Source of the DNA: Ruminococcus flavefaciens
GTDB taxonomy: Bacteria > Bacillota > Clostridia > Oscillospirales > Ruminococcaceae
Direction: 5' to 3'
NCBI GenBank assembly: GCA_004554385.1
Contig: SFMO01000189.1
Coordinates: forward strand, 1-64,000
Length of the DNA stretch: 64,000 bases
The first letter of the stretch is position 1. Each line of letters begins with the position of its first letter. The notes under the pieces are model-generated. The model saw nothing but the letters and a program-made list of their open reading frames with translations, was not told where the DNA came from and did not search any database. The translations under genes were made by a program, and so were the position numbers. Of the stretch, positions 15,904 to 26,000 are shown in pieces.

Positions 15904-17630
15904 TATTCATCAGCTCCTTTCTGCTGTGAGTCATATACCTCGCGGTATATCTCACTCTTCTGCATGAGCTCATCGTGTGTGCCAATATCTGTTATCCTTC
16001 CGCCGTCCATGACGATTATGCGGTCAGCATCCATAACAGAGGAAATACGCTGAGCGATGATTATAGTTGTAGTATCCGCAAGCTTCTCGCGGAATGCCTT
16101 TCGTATACTGCTGTCAGTAGCCGTATCAACGGCGCTGGTGGAGTCGTCGAGAATGATTATCTTGGGCTTTTTGAGGAGAGCTCTTGCAATACAGAGTCTC
16201 TGCTTCTGACCGCCCGATACATTTACGCCGCCCTGTCCGAGGTCTGTGTCATAGCCATTGGGGAAGCCCATGATGAAGTCGTGAGCACAGGCTGACTTAC
16301 AGGCTTCAATTATCTCCTCATCTGTGGCGTTCTCATCGCCCCAGCGGAGATTATCCTTGATAGTTCCCGAAAAGAGTACATTCTTCTGGAGCACCATTGC
16401 CACCTGATCCCTCAGAGTTTCAAGGGAATATTCCTTTACATCGTGACCGCCTACGATAACTCTTCCGTCTGTTGCGTCATAAAGACGGGGAATGAGCTGT
16501 ACCAGCGAGGTCTTTGAAGAGCCTGTACCGCCGATTATACCGATAGTTTCACCCGAAGCTATGCGCAGGTTTATCTTTTCAAGGGCAAGGTTCTTCATAT
16601 CGTCATAGTAGCTGAAGCTTACGTTGTCGAATACCACAGAGCCGTCCTCAGCAGAGACCTCAGCATTTTCAGCATCCTTGATGGAGGGCTCTTCCTGAAG
16701 CACCTCATATACACGCTGAAGTGATGCTCTTGACACAACGAACATGATAAAGAGCATAGAGAGCATCATAAGTGACATGAGGATCTGTCCGACGTACATG
16801 ATGAAGCTTGAAAGCTCACCTGTAGCGATGTCTCCGTCCACAGCCATGTGACCGCCGAAGTAGAGGATAGCCGCAATACTCATATACATTACAAGCTGCA
16901 TTATGGGCATACCCATGATGACCAGCTTTTCAGCAGATACCTGAGCGAGACGTACTGCTGTTGTATTTTCCTCGAATCGCTTTTTCTCGTGTTCCTCACG
17001 GGCAAACGCCTTGACCACGCGGATACCGATGAGGTTTTCCTGTATCTTGCCGTTCATGCTGTCGTACTGTCTGAGCATTTTCTCAAAACGGGGATGTGCC
17101 TTTGAGATGATGAACAGCACCGAACCGCCCAGCACGGGTATCGCAAACAGGAATACCAGCGAAAGCTTCGCATTCTGCCTTATCGCCATACAGGTAGCGC
17201 ATATCAGCATTATAGGCGAGCGGAAAGCCATTCGCACGAACATCATGAATGCATTCTGTATATTTGTAACATCAGTTGTCAGTCTTGTTGTCAGTGAAGC
17301 TGTGGAGAACTTATCCACATTCGAGAAGGAAAAGTCCTGTACCTTGTGGAAAAGTGCACTTCTGAGGTTTTTTGCAAAGCCCATTGCTGCCACAGCAGAG
17401 AAGCGAGCCGCAAGTGCTCCGAAGCACAGCGAGAAAATGGACATCAGCACCATTAGTCCGCCCATTTTTGCAACATAGCCGATATCGCCCTTTTTGATGC
17501 CGTTGTCGATGATAAGTGCCATTACCGCAGGTATGAGTACCTCCATGGCGACCTCTCCGACTATGGTCAGAGGCGATAATATCGCTTGTTTCTTGTACTT
17601 TCCGATGTGAGATAATATGGTTTTATACAC
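15903..17630 (-). CDS. ABC exporter, half-transporter A (degenerate ATP site)
   Basis: The 575-residue partner has a six-helix membrane domain (about residues 15-310) and an ATPase domain (about 330-570). Walker A is GGTGSSKTS, the signature VSGGQ and Walker B IIILDDSTSAVD, where Asp replaces the catalytic Glu. With the downstream half it should form a heterodimeric exporter whose degenerate site is built from this Walker B and the partner's LSQGQ signature. The likely start is GTG 17630: GGAG lies 8 nt upstream, whereas the TTG at 17636 is only 2-3 nt from it. A full-consensus promoter precedes the gene. The lipoprotein gene at 13246 may be a third member of the operon. Confidence 0.88.
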   Translation of the reverse strand: MYKTILSHIGKYKKQAILSPLTIVGEVAMEVLIPAVMALIIDNGIKKGDIGYVAKMGGLMVLMSIFSLCFGALAARFSAVAAMGFAKNLRSALFHKVQDFSFSNVDKFSTASLTTRLTTDVTNIQNAFMMFVRMAFRSPIMLICATCMAIRQNAKLSLVFLFAIPVLGGSVLFIISKAHPRFEKMLRQYDSMNGKIQENLIGIRVVKAFAREEHEKKRFEENTTAVRLAQVSAEKLVIMGMPIMQLVMYMSIAAILYFGGHMAVDGDIATGELSSFIMYVGQILMSLMMLSMLFIMFVVSRASLQRVYEVLQEEPSIKDAENAEVSAEDGSVVFDNVSFSYYDDMKNLALEKINLRIASGETIGIIGGTGSSKTSLVQLIPRLYDATDGRVIVGGHDVKEYSLETLRDQVAMVLQKNVLFSGTIKDNLRWGDENATDEEIIEACKSACAHDFIMGFPNGYDTDLGQGGVNVSGGQKQRLCIARALLKKPKIIILDDSTSAVDTATDSSIRKAFREKLADTTTIIIAQRISSVMDADRIIVMDGGRITDIGTHDELMQKSEIYREVYDSQQKGADE

Positions 17631-17671
17631 CGGCAAAACTCCTTTCTTCCTTTAAGCATAGTCCAATCTTT

Positions 17672-17700
17672 ATTATATCATTTCCTCTTCGCCATGTCAA
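17672..17700 (-). promoter_or_regulatory. exact-consensus promoter of the ABC exporter operon
   Basis: TTGACA (17695-17700), 17-bp spacer, TATAAT (17672-17677) on the minus strand. Confidence 0.82.
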
Positions 17701-17715
17701 ATGAGAAGAACGTGC

Positions 17716-17744
17716 TTGACAACTTTATGATACTATAGTAAAAT
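17716..17744 (+). promoter_or_regulatory. promoter of the plus-strand CPBP protease gene
   Basis: TTGACA (17716-17721), 17-bp spacer, TAAAAT (17739-17744). It lies back to back with the exporter promoter, 15 bp away. Confidence 0.7.
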
Positions 17745-17798
17745 TATATTCAACACACAGAATAATTTATTGTCAGGCATATAATACGGAGGTGTACT

Positions 17799-18794
17799 AT
17801 GCTGAATTACAGACCAAAGATGTTCAATGAAGCTTCAAAGTCGCATGCTTCAAAAAATATCGCCATTATCATTTTATGCTTTATAGCAGTTTTTTTAGTC
17901 ATACAGCTGCTTGAATCTATAGTCCCCACGGTCATGGGCTTCAAACCGCTGCTTGAAGCTGTCTCGGGCATAGAGCTCATAGACGAATCAGGTAATTACA
18001 ACATCGGAGAATATACCGATGCAGCCCTCAGGATATACTCAAGGGATGACCTGATGCTTGCAACTCTTTTTTCAACGGTTCTCGGAACTATATGTTCACT
18101 CATATACTGCCGCTGCATCGAGATGAGGAATGTCCGCTCAATGGGAGCAAGAAAGCCCGGATTCCTTGCTCACTATGGTTCGGGACTTCTGGTGGGTATA
18201 GTCCTTATGACCGCCATATCCCTTCTCGGTCTGATTTTCGGCGTAAACAGCATAAAGCTCAGCGATGAGATAAAGTTCGGCACCATAGGACTGTATCTGC
18301 TCGGCTTCGTGGTACAGGGAATGAGCGAGGAGTTCATTTTCCGCGGCTACCTCATGACAACTATCGGCGGAAGCGGTCAGCATACGATAACAGCAGTCGG
18401 CATCAGCGCTGTGGGCTTTGCTCTTGCCCATGCGGCAAATCCCGGATTCGGCATCCTCCCCTTCTTCAATCTCACTCTCTTCGGCGTATTTGCCGCCCTT
18501 TACATGATATTGTTTGACAATATATGGGGAGTATGCGCTATCCATTCGATATGGAACTTCACACAGGGCAACTTCTACGGAATAAGCGTAAGCGGTACAA
18601 GCCAGACTCCGTCCATATTCCGCACAACGGCAAAGAGCTCAAGCGACTTTCTCACAGGCGGAAGATTCGGCATCGAGGGCAGTATCTTCACCACCATCGT
18701 GCTTCTCATTGCCACCGCAGCCGTGCTGTACGGCATATCGAAGAAGTCCGCCTCAAATGCAGCGGCAGCTCCTTCCGAAGCGGCAAACGGCTGA
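17799..18794 (+). CDS. CPBP-family intramembrane glutamic endopeptidase
   Basis: The 331-residue polytopic protein has about eight transmembrane segments. The CPBP (CAAX protease and bacteriocin-processing) signature is complete: EEFIFRG, FALAHA and HSIWN supply the glutamates and histidines of the active site within about residues 165-265. Bacterial members have been linked to peptide maturation, immunity to self-made bacteriocins and regulated proteolysis. No bacteriocin precursor is seen nearby, so the role is open. The start is ATG 17799 behind a GGAGGTG ribosome site. The Ala/Ser-rich cytoplasmic tail (about 312-331) is low complexity. A second CPBP gene lies convergent to it, 63 bp away. 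Confidence 0.85.
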   Translation: MLNYRPKMFNEASKSHASKNIAIIILCFIAVFLVIQLLESIVPTVMGFKPLLEAVSGIELIDESGNYNIGEYTDAALRIYSRDDLMLATLFSTVLGTICSLIYCRCIEMRNVRSMGARKPGFLAHYGSGLLVGIVLMTAISLLGLIFGVNSIKLSDEIKFGTIGLYLLGFVVQGMSEEFIFRGYLMTTIGGSGQHTITAVGISAVGFALAHAANPGFGILPFFNLTLFGVFAALYMILFDNIWGVCAIHSIWNFTQGNFYGISVSGTSQTPSIFRTTAKSSSDFLTGGRFGIEGSIFTTIVLLIATAAVLYGISKKSASNAAAAPSEAANG

Positions 18795-18807
18795 ATATCA
18801 TAAAAAT

Positions 18808-18845
18808 AAAGTCCGAAGGCAGAACATCGTCTGCTTTCGGACTTT
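18808..18845. terminator. bidirectional terminator between the two CPBP genes
   Basis: A 16-bp stem (AAAGTCCGAAGGCAGA with TCTGCTTTCGGACTTT, one mismatch) with a 6-nt loop, followed by T on the plus side. Confidence 0.85.
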
Positions 18846-18857
18846 TTGCTTTATCCG

Positions 18858-20039
18858 TTATTTTTTAGTCATCATAATGAGAAGAACAAGATATATGACC
18901 TGTATCACCACGGCAGCTATCAGAGCCACCGAGGTCTTTGCTATTGCAATGCCGCGGCGCGACTGGGCAGGCGTGGAAACAGGGAATTTGCTTTCCTTTC
19001 TGAACATCAGGAGCATTGCCAGACCCGCTATAGCACATACTATGATACCCAGAGATATAAGTCCCATGATCACATCATTATCCCTGAACTGGTCAATGAC
19101 AGTCACCATTGAATTTATGAATATGTGGACAACTACCGAAGGAACGATGGAATTATGCCTCATGTCGATATGTCCCAGGAAGAGACCGAGAAGGAAAGCC
19201 AGCATGAACTGCGGAAGATTGCCGTGAGCAAGTCCGAAGAACACTGCCGATATAACTATTCCGAAGCGCTGATTTGATTTCGAGAATATCTTCATAAGCG
19301 TTCCGCGGAAGAACAGCTCCTCTGTTATGGGAGCGATAAGACAGGAATATATGGTCATTATTGCTATTCCCAGCCCCGTTTTACCCATATCAAGGTCAAG
19401 GACCTCCGTAGAGAAGCCGTACTTCGATACAATATCCTCGATACCCGTGGAAATGTACGCAGATGTCATCCATATAAACAGTCCTGCAAGGCAGTGCATG
19501 ATAGCGTCGGAAACGTGATAGTCCCTTGTCTTCAGGAGAGACGACGGCTTTATTTTCGCCCATTTAAGCCCTATAAAGGCAAATCCCACATTTACGGCAA
19601 GAAACGTGAACATATTAATCGCAACAAATATAGCACCCATGGTCATGTAATGGGAAACAGCTGTCGAGGACGCCCCCGGGTTCATTTTTGTAAGAAGAGC
19701 CGTCAGACCTGTGCTCAGTATTCCTGCCATCAGCTCTGAGAAGATGAACCTGAAGAGAGCCGTAAGACCACCGATGTTATAGAAACGCCTGATAGCAGCC
19801 TTTTCCACCTTTGCAGGCTCAAAGGGCACTGAAAACTCCGGCATGGTCACCCACGGAAGGATCTCGGAATAATCATCCCTGTACCAGCGGTACTCTGTGG
19901 GATTTTTGAAGGGATCATAACGATCGGCAGCAGTTGAATCCCTGTACTCCTTTTCCTTTGCTTCAAGCTGTCTGGTAAGATTATATATTTCATGGTTAAG
20001 AGCGGCGTACTCCGCACTGTAGCCCTGTGTTTCGTTCAT
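18858..20039 (-). CDS. CPBP-family intramembrane protease with cytoplasmic N-terminal extension
   Basis: The 393-residue protein has a charged N-terminal region of about 85 residues with a short coiled coil (about 15-40), then about eight transmembrane helices. The CPBP motifs are present: EELFFRG, FGLAHGN and a later VVHIFIN. It is not closely similar to the plus-strand CPBP gene beyond the motifs, so the pair is not a recent duplication. The ribosome site (AGGGA, 13 nt before ATG 20039) is weak. A TTGCTA-N17-TAAAAT promoter lies at 20081-20109. Function is unknown beyond probable membrane proteolysis. Confidence 0.83.
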   Translation of the reverse strand: MNETQGYSAEYAALNHEIYNLTRQLEAKEKEYRDSTAADRYDPFKNPTEYRWYRDDYSEILPWVTMPEFSVPFEPAKVEKAAIRRFYNIGGLTALFRFIFSELMAGILSTGLTALLTKMNPGASSTAVSHYMTMGAIFVAINMFTFLAVNVGFAFIGLKWAKIKPSSLLKTRDYHVSDAIMHCLAGLFIWMTSAYISTGIEDIVSKYGFSTEVLDLDMGKTGLGIAIMTIYSCLIAPITEELFFRGTLMKIFSKSNQRFGIVISAVFFGLAHGNLPQFMLAFLLGLFLGHIDMRHNSIVPSVVVHIFINSMVTVIDQFRDNDVIMGLISLGIIVCAIAGLAMLLMFRKESKFPVSTPAQSRRGIAIAKTSVALIAAVVIQVIYLVLLIMMTKK

Positions 20040-20080
20040 ATACGTCTGTATCCCTGCCTTTCCGAGTATATCTTTTTATT

Positions 20081-20109
20081 ATTTTATCATATTATGAAAA
20101 AAATAGCAA
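20081..20109 (-). promoter_or_regulatory. promoter of the minus-strand CPBP gene
   Basis: TTGCTA (20104-20109), 17-bp spacer, TAAAAT (20081-20086) on the minus strand. Confidence 0.55.
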
Positions 20110-20159
20110 GAGGCACGGTATAAATTTACCGCTTACGCAGCACTTTTACATGAAAACGG

Positions 20160-20179
20160 TCAGCACAGGCTCCTGCTGA
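20160..20179 (-). terminator. possible terminator of the GH31 gene
   Basis: On the minus strand TCAGCA...TGCTGA forms a short stem followed by CCGTTTT, about 25 bp past the GH31 stop. The T run is short. Confidence 0.4.
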
Positions 20180-20205
20180 AGCATACAGAAATATACAATA
20201 TTTCA

Positions 20206-22512
20206 TCATACGCACAAAACAGAAAGCCCCTGTGAGCTCTCCGCAGTAAACGGTCTGTCCGTACCTTCAACGGTCAGCAGAATGCTGCCGCCCTGTCTTA
20301 CAGCTTTTATTTTCACGGCAGGATTTCCATTCCTGTCGTAAACCGTAGTCCCGGTCTCTGCACCGTCCTCCATGCCGTATATGACTATCTTCATGCCGTC
20401 GGTATAGTCATAGTCCGCCGTTCCCCTGAAATCGCCGTAAACTATGACAGAGCACGGCTTTGCATACAGCGGCATGCCGAAGTAATCGTAATTTTTTGTG
20501 TACCAGCCTCCGCCGCTGAGCTCCTCGCCTGTCTGTATATCAGTCCATATGCCGCCTGCTGGCAGGTAGAAGCCGCACTCGCCGTCCTCGCTGAAAACAG
20601 GAGCCACAAGCAGAGAATCTCCCAGCATATACTGAGTATCAACGATGAGGGCACTGCGGTCATAGCCAAAGTCCACAGCCATAGCTCTCATAACAGGCAC
20701 TCCCGTGAGATGCGCTTTGACGGCATTCGCCCAGATATATGGCATAAGCCTGCCCTTCAGCTCAACGAAATGCCTTGCCACATCACAGCTCTCCTCGTCA
20801 AAATGCCACGGCACACGATAGGAGCTGTTGCCATGATAGCGCGAATGAGTGGACATAAGTCCGAAGGCTGTCCAGCGCTTGTAAAGGTCGGGAGTACCTG
20901 TCGCCTCAAAGCCGCTGATGTCATGGGAGAAGAATCCGAAGCCTGACATGCAAAGCGAAAGTCCGCCGCGAAGAGTCTCTCCCATTGATTCATAGGATGA
21001 GAAGCAGTCTCCGCCCCAATGTACAGGGAACTGCTGACAGCCTGCCGTTGCAGCTCGGGCAAATAAGCATGCACTGCCCTTTGCGGCTTCGAGAGCCTCA
21101 AAAACCGTTTTGTTATAGATATAAGCGTAATAGTTATGCATTTTATATGGGTCGGAGCCGTCATAATAGCACACATCGGTGGGGATACGCTCACCGAAAT
21201 CTGTCTTTATGGCGTCCACGCCCATTTCTGCAAGGTGCTGTATCTTTTCCGCGAACCATTTGCAGGCTTCGGGATTGGTAAAATCTATGATGCCCATTCC
21301 CGGCTGCCACATATCACACTGGAATACCGAACCGTCCTTGTTTTTCAGCAAATATCCTCTGTCGAGGCAGTGACGGAACACAGGTGACCTCTGTCCGATA
21401 TAGGGGTTTATCCAGACGCATATCCTTACGCCTTTGGCCTTTATGCGCTCTATCATGCCCTCAGGGTCGGAGAATTTCCTCTCGTCCCACTCAAAACCGC
21501 ACCACTCGAACTCCTTCATCCAGAAGCAGTCGAAATGGAACACATCAAGCGGTATCTCACGCTTCTTCATCTCGTCTATAAAGAAGCTGACTGTCTCCTC
21601 GTCGTAATCCGTAGTAAATGAGGTAGAGAGCCAGAGCCCGAAGGACCAGGGCGGCGGCAGGGCTGGTCTGCCCGTGAGGGCGGTATATCTCTCAATAACG
21701 TCTGCTATGGAAGCTCCGCCGAAGATGAAATATTCAAGGTGCTCGCCCTGTACGGAAAAGGCAGTTTTCGAGACAGTCTCGCTGCCCACCTCGAAGCTGA
21801 CCTTCTCGGGATGATTCACGAAAACTCCGTAGTTGCGGGAAGAAACAAAGAACGGCACTGACTTGTAGCTCTGCTCGGTGCATGTGCCGCCGTCATTGTT
21901 CCAGACCTCCACGGACTGTCCGTTCTTTACAAAAGCCGAGAACTTCTCGCCAAAGCCGTAGATGTACTCTCCGACGGCAAGGTTCAGCATCTCACGGATA
22001 TGAGTATTTCCGCCGTTATCCGACCTTGCAAAGAACCTCTCGTCAGCCTCAGCGGATTCTCTCGCCCTTCTGTGCCACTGTTCCTCCTCAATTATGGAAG
22101 TGGTGCGCCAGCCGGACTTTGTCAGCAGACTGCCGTCATACCAGTATGACACATCCCATTCCTTGCCTTTTTTTCCTATTTTCACAGAGGTCTTCCCCGA
22201 AATAAGCTCCCAGCCGCTGCGGCGCTTTTTCACCTCAGGTCTGAAGTCCTTATCCTCATAAAGAGTAAAGGCAGGGCCGCTGTTTTTCACTCCGCTGAAA
22301 TGCCCGATGCGGACCTTTATGCTGTTTTCCAGCGTGGATGTGAACCTCACTGTGAAAACAGGTCCGCCCAGCGTCATGCCCCTGTTTGAGATGAACTGGG
22401 AAGCGGCATAGACCGTGATGGAATCATTATCAGCCTCCACATCATATATCTGCACAGCCCAGTGAATATTATATCCGGTCTTACTGAGCCAGTATCCGTC
22501 AGAGATCTTCAT
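20206..22512 (-). CDS. yicI: GH31 alpha-xylosidase, YicI type
   Basis: The 768-residue cytoplasmic enzyme has no signal peptide and should remove alpha-xylose from the non-reducing end of xyloglucan oligosaccharides imported into the cell. The layout is YicI-like: an N-terminal beta-sandwich (about 1-230), a (beta/alpha)8 catalytic barrel (about 260-600) and C-terminal beta domains. The nucleophile is Asp 438 in IKTDFGERIPTD, nearly identical to E. coli YicI, and the acid/base is Asp 502 in HWGGDC. The start is ATG 22512 with GGAG 8 nt upstream; an earlier ATG (22533) has no ribosome site. It is divergent from the large xylanase gene, which suggests joint control of hemicellulose use. No sugar transporter is next to it in the window. 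Confidence 0.9.
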   Translation of the reverse strand: MKISDGYWLSKTGYNIHWAVQIYDVEADNDSITVYAASQFISNRGMTLGGPVFTVRFTSTLENSIKVRIGHFSGVKNSGPAFTLYEDKDFRPEVKKRRSGWELISGKTSVKIGKKGKEWDVSYWYDGSLLTKSGWRTTSIIEEEQWHRRARESAEADERFFARSDNGGNTHIREMLNLAVGEYIYGFGEKFSAFVKNGQSVEVWNNDGGTCTEQSYKSVPFFVSSRNYGVFVNHPEKVSFEVGSETVSKTAFSVQGEHLEYFIFGGASIADVIERYTALTGRPALPPPWSFGLWLSTSFTTDYDEETVSFFIDEMKKREIPLDVFHFDCFWMKEFEWCGFEWDERKFSDPEGMIERIKAKGVRICVWINPYIGQRSPVFRHCLDRGYLLKNKDGSVFQCDMWQPGMGIIDFTNPEACKWFAEKIQHLAEMGVDAIKTDFGERIPTDVCYYDGSDPYKMHNYYAYIYNKTVFEALEAAKGSACLFARAATAGCQQFPVHWGGDCFSSYESMGETLRGGLSLCMSGFGFFSHDISGFEATGTPDLYKRWTAFGLMSTHSRYHGNSSYRVPWHFDEESCDVARHFVELKGRLMPYIWANAVKAHLTGVPVMRAMAVDFGYDRSALIVDTQYMLGDSLLVAPVFSEDGECGFYLPAGGIWTDIQTGEELSGGGWYTKNYDYFGMPLYAKPCSVIVYGDFRGTADYDYTDGMKIVIYGMEDGAETGTTVYDRNGNPAVKIKAVRQGGSILLTVEGTDRPFTAESSQGLSVLCV

Positions 22513-22542
22513 TATCTCAACTCCTTTGTTCATGTTGTACTA

Positions 22543-22571
22543 ATAATATCATTTTTTTCGTTTAATTTCAA
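22543..22571 (-). promoter_or_regulatory. promoter of the alpha-xylosidase gene
   Basis: TTGAAA (22566-22571), 17-bp spacer, TATTAT (22543-22548) on the minus strand. The stretch 22572-22910 to the xylanase promoter is very AT-rich with no gene. Confidence 0.6.
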
Positions 22572-22911
22572 TGGCAGACGGATTTAACATTCAAAAAATC
22601 CACCTGTTCTGATTTTTACAAATGGTAATTCTGAAAACAATTTTTCCGGCATGGATATGACGGTTTATGCTTTGAATCGTCATTTTTGACTACAACTGTT
22701 TATTTGCGGAAATATTGAGAAATCTGCAATTACCGGCAAAAGTTGTTATTTCATAGTATGCAAATAATATAACACATTGTGCAAAATATAACAAATTTAT
22801 GTAAGTTGTTGTTTTATGCTAAAAATAGTAACTTGTTTACCGCAATTTTAAGAAAGTGCGCAATTTTTGGGCATTTTCTGCGTTTTGTACACCTAATCTT
22901 TGTTTTTTAGG

Positions 22912-22940
22912 TTGCAATCTCTAAGGTATTAGGGTAAAAT
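22912..22940 (+). promoter_or_regulatory. promoter of the GH10/GH43 xylanase gene
   Basis: TTGCAA (22912-22917), 17-bp spacer, TAAAAT (22935-22940). Transcription would start near 22947. Confidence 0.6.
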
Positions 22941-22956
22941 GAAAATAACAGCATAA

Positions 22957-22977
22957 AATGATATAAATTATATCATT
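22957..22977. promoter_or_regulatory. perfect 21-bp palindrome in the xylanase leader (operator candidate)
   Basis: AATGATATAA-A-TTATATCATT is a perfect inverted repeat just after the predicted transcription start (about +10 to +30). It is 45 bp before the start codon, a position typical of repressor binding or an mRNA-stabilising hairpin. Confidence 0.5.
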
Positions 22978-23022
22978 ACGTTGAACGAAAAATATACATT
23001 ATTAATGAGGAGGAGAATGTAA

Positions 23023-26000
23023 ATGAAAGTAAAAAAACTTATCGCAAGCCTTACAGCTGCAAGTTGTCTTTCAGGGGTATTCGCCGCAATGCCGGACGTA
23101 GTAATGCACACATATGCTGCAGAGATCGTTTCAAATGATTTCGAGTGCAGTTACGAAGGCTGGTACAACGAAGCTGATTATACTGAGCTCACTGCTCAGC
23201 CGGGAGGCGGTGCTGATTCTTCACGAGGCATGAAGATCACAGGACGTCTCAACAAGGAAGACGGCGTTGCTTCTTCAAAGGGACTTTATCTTTTTGGCGG
23301 AGATAAATACACCTACAGCGTTAAGGTCTACAGCGAAACAGCTCAGAAGTTCTACTTCACACTTCTGACTATCGATGCAGAAACAGGCAAGGAAACTACT
23401 GTTGTACTCGATACAAAGAATGTCAAGGCAGGCGAATGGACAGAACTGAAGGGTACAGACAAGGCTTCCAAGGCAAGCTACGAGTACAAGCTCAGGATCT
23501 ACACAGATTCAACTGATGACTTCTCGTTCGATGATTTTCTTATCACAGGCGACAAGGCAGCTAATGAGGCACATGCTGCTCCGTCAGGCAAGGGACTCAA
23601 GGACGAATTCGCAAAGTACTTCCGCGTAGGTAATATCCTCAACGGCGGTACAGTAACAAACAGCGGTATCACAGGTATTATCCTGAAGGATCACAACGCT
23701 ATCGAGTGCGAGAACGAGACAAAGCCTGATGCTACTATCGTTCAGAACGGCTCAACAGATACAAACGTTAAGGTATCACTCAGCCGCTGCGCTGCTATCT
23801 GCGACTTTGCTTCAAAGAACAATATCGCATTCAGAGGACACACTCTCGTATGGCACAGCCAGACTCCTGAGTGGTTCTTCAAGCAGGGCTTCAACAATAA
23901 CAACGGCTACGTAAATTCATCCACAATGGATCAGCGTATGGAAAGCTACATCAAGAATATGTTTGCAGCTTACAAGTCGCAGTATCCTCAGCTCAACCTC
24001 TTCGCATACGACGTTTGTAACGAGGTAATCAACGACGGCACCGCTAACCAGGGCGGTCTCAGACCTACAAACGGCACAAACGGCCAGAACGGTTCATCCG
24101 CTTGGGTAAGAGTTTACGGAAACAACAGCTTCGTTGAGAAGGCTTTCACATATGCAAGAAAGTACGCTCCCGAGGGCTGTCAGCTCTTCTACAACGACTA
24201 TAACGAGTTCGCTAACGACAAGCAGAACTGTATCATCAATACTATCCTCAAACCTCTGAAGGCTAAGGGCCTCATCGACGGTATGGGCATGCAGTCTCAC
24301 CTCAACTGCGCTGCAAGCAATGCATGGGGCGATACAAACTCTTACCTCGCTGCTATGGATAAGTACCTCAACCTCGGTCTCGATGTTCAGGTAACAGAGC
24401 TTGACCTCTCAACTGAGGGCGGCAAGTACTCAATGACAGACCAGGCTAACAAGTACAAGGCTATCTTCAAGCACGCTATGGACTGGAATACCCAGCATCC
24501 AAACGGACCTTTCGTATCACTCGTTCAGGTCTGGGGTCCAAACGACAACAACTCATGGGTTGGTACAGATAAGTCAAGCGGCAGAAGCAATGCTCCTCTT
24601 CTCTATAACGGAAGCAACCAGCCTAAGGAAGCATACAATGCTGTAACAAGCCTCGTTTCCGACAGCAACTGGGGCACAGGTATCCCATACACAGGTCCGA
24701 GAGCTAACGGCGGCGGCACTTATGTTCCACCAGATCCTCCAAAGGCTGACGCAAACGGATACTGGTTCCACAACACATTCGAGAGCTCAACAGAGAGCTG
24801 GACAGGCAGAGGCTCAGCTTCAGTCGATACAAGCGGCTCAGCTAAGTACGCAGGCAGCAAGTCTCTCTACTGCTCAGGCCGTGAGGCTTCATGGAACGGT
24901 GCAGCTTTAACTCTTGATTCACAGGCATTCGAAGCAGGCAAGGCATACAGCTTCTCTGTAAATGCTATGACTCAGGACGGCGACGATACAACAGAATTCA
25001 AGTTCACTCTCCAGTACTCAGACGGTACTGAAACAAAGTATGACGAGATCGCTAAGGCTTCTGCTCCTAAGGGCGAGTGGGTACAGCTTGCAAATACAAG
25101 CTACACTATCCCTGCAGGCGCTACAGATATGCAGATCTACGTTGAAACAACAGACGAAAACAATTTCGTAAGCTTCTACATCGACGAGGCTGTCGGTGCT
25201 GTTGATAAAACTGTTATCGACGGCGCAGGTCAGCCAAAGGTTCGTACAGTCATCCTCGGCGACATCAACTTCGACGAGCGCATCGACTCATTCGACCTCG
25301 TCGCTGCAAGAAAGGGACTCATTGCAGGCGGCTTCGACGACTCAATGACTCAGAAGGCAGCAGACGTAAACCAGAATAAGGAATTGAACGTTGACGACCT
25401 CGTTCTTCTCCAGAAGTTCGTTCTCGGCAAGATCGACGAATTCCCTGTAGAGAAGCCTGCAACTCCCGTAGTTGACCTTCAGGCTCTCGGTCAGAAGTTC
25501 GGCAACGTTTCACTTGTTGAATCCTTTAAGAAGGACGGCGAGAATAACCCGCTTTACACTCAGCGTTTCGGCGCAGACCCAGGCTGGATGGTATATGACG
25601 GAAGACTCTACGTTTACACAACAGCTGATGAATTCGCATACAAGAATAACCAGATGATCGAGAATGATTATTCTTCAGGTTATATCAACTGCTTATCAAC
25701 AGCAGACCTCGTAAACTGGACTGACCACGGTCAGATCCCTGTTGCAAAAACAAGAGTAAACGGCACTCCAATTGCAAAATGGGCTAATAACGCATGGGCT
25801 CCTGATGCTGCATGGAAGAAGATCAACGGCCAGGACAAGTTCTTCCTTTACTTCGCAAACAACGGTTCAGGTATCGGCGTTATCACAGCTGATGACCCGA
25901 CATTCACAAAGAATGTTAAGGATCCTCTTGGACACGAGCTCATCTCAAGAAGCACTCCTAACAGTAACGTAACATGGCTCTTCGATCCAGGCGTTTACTA

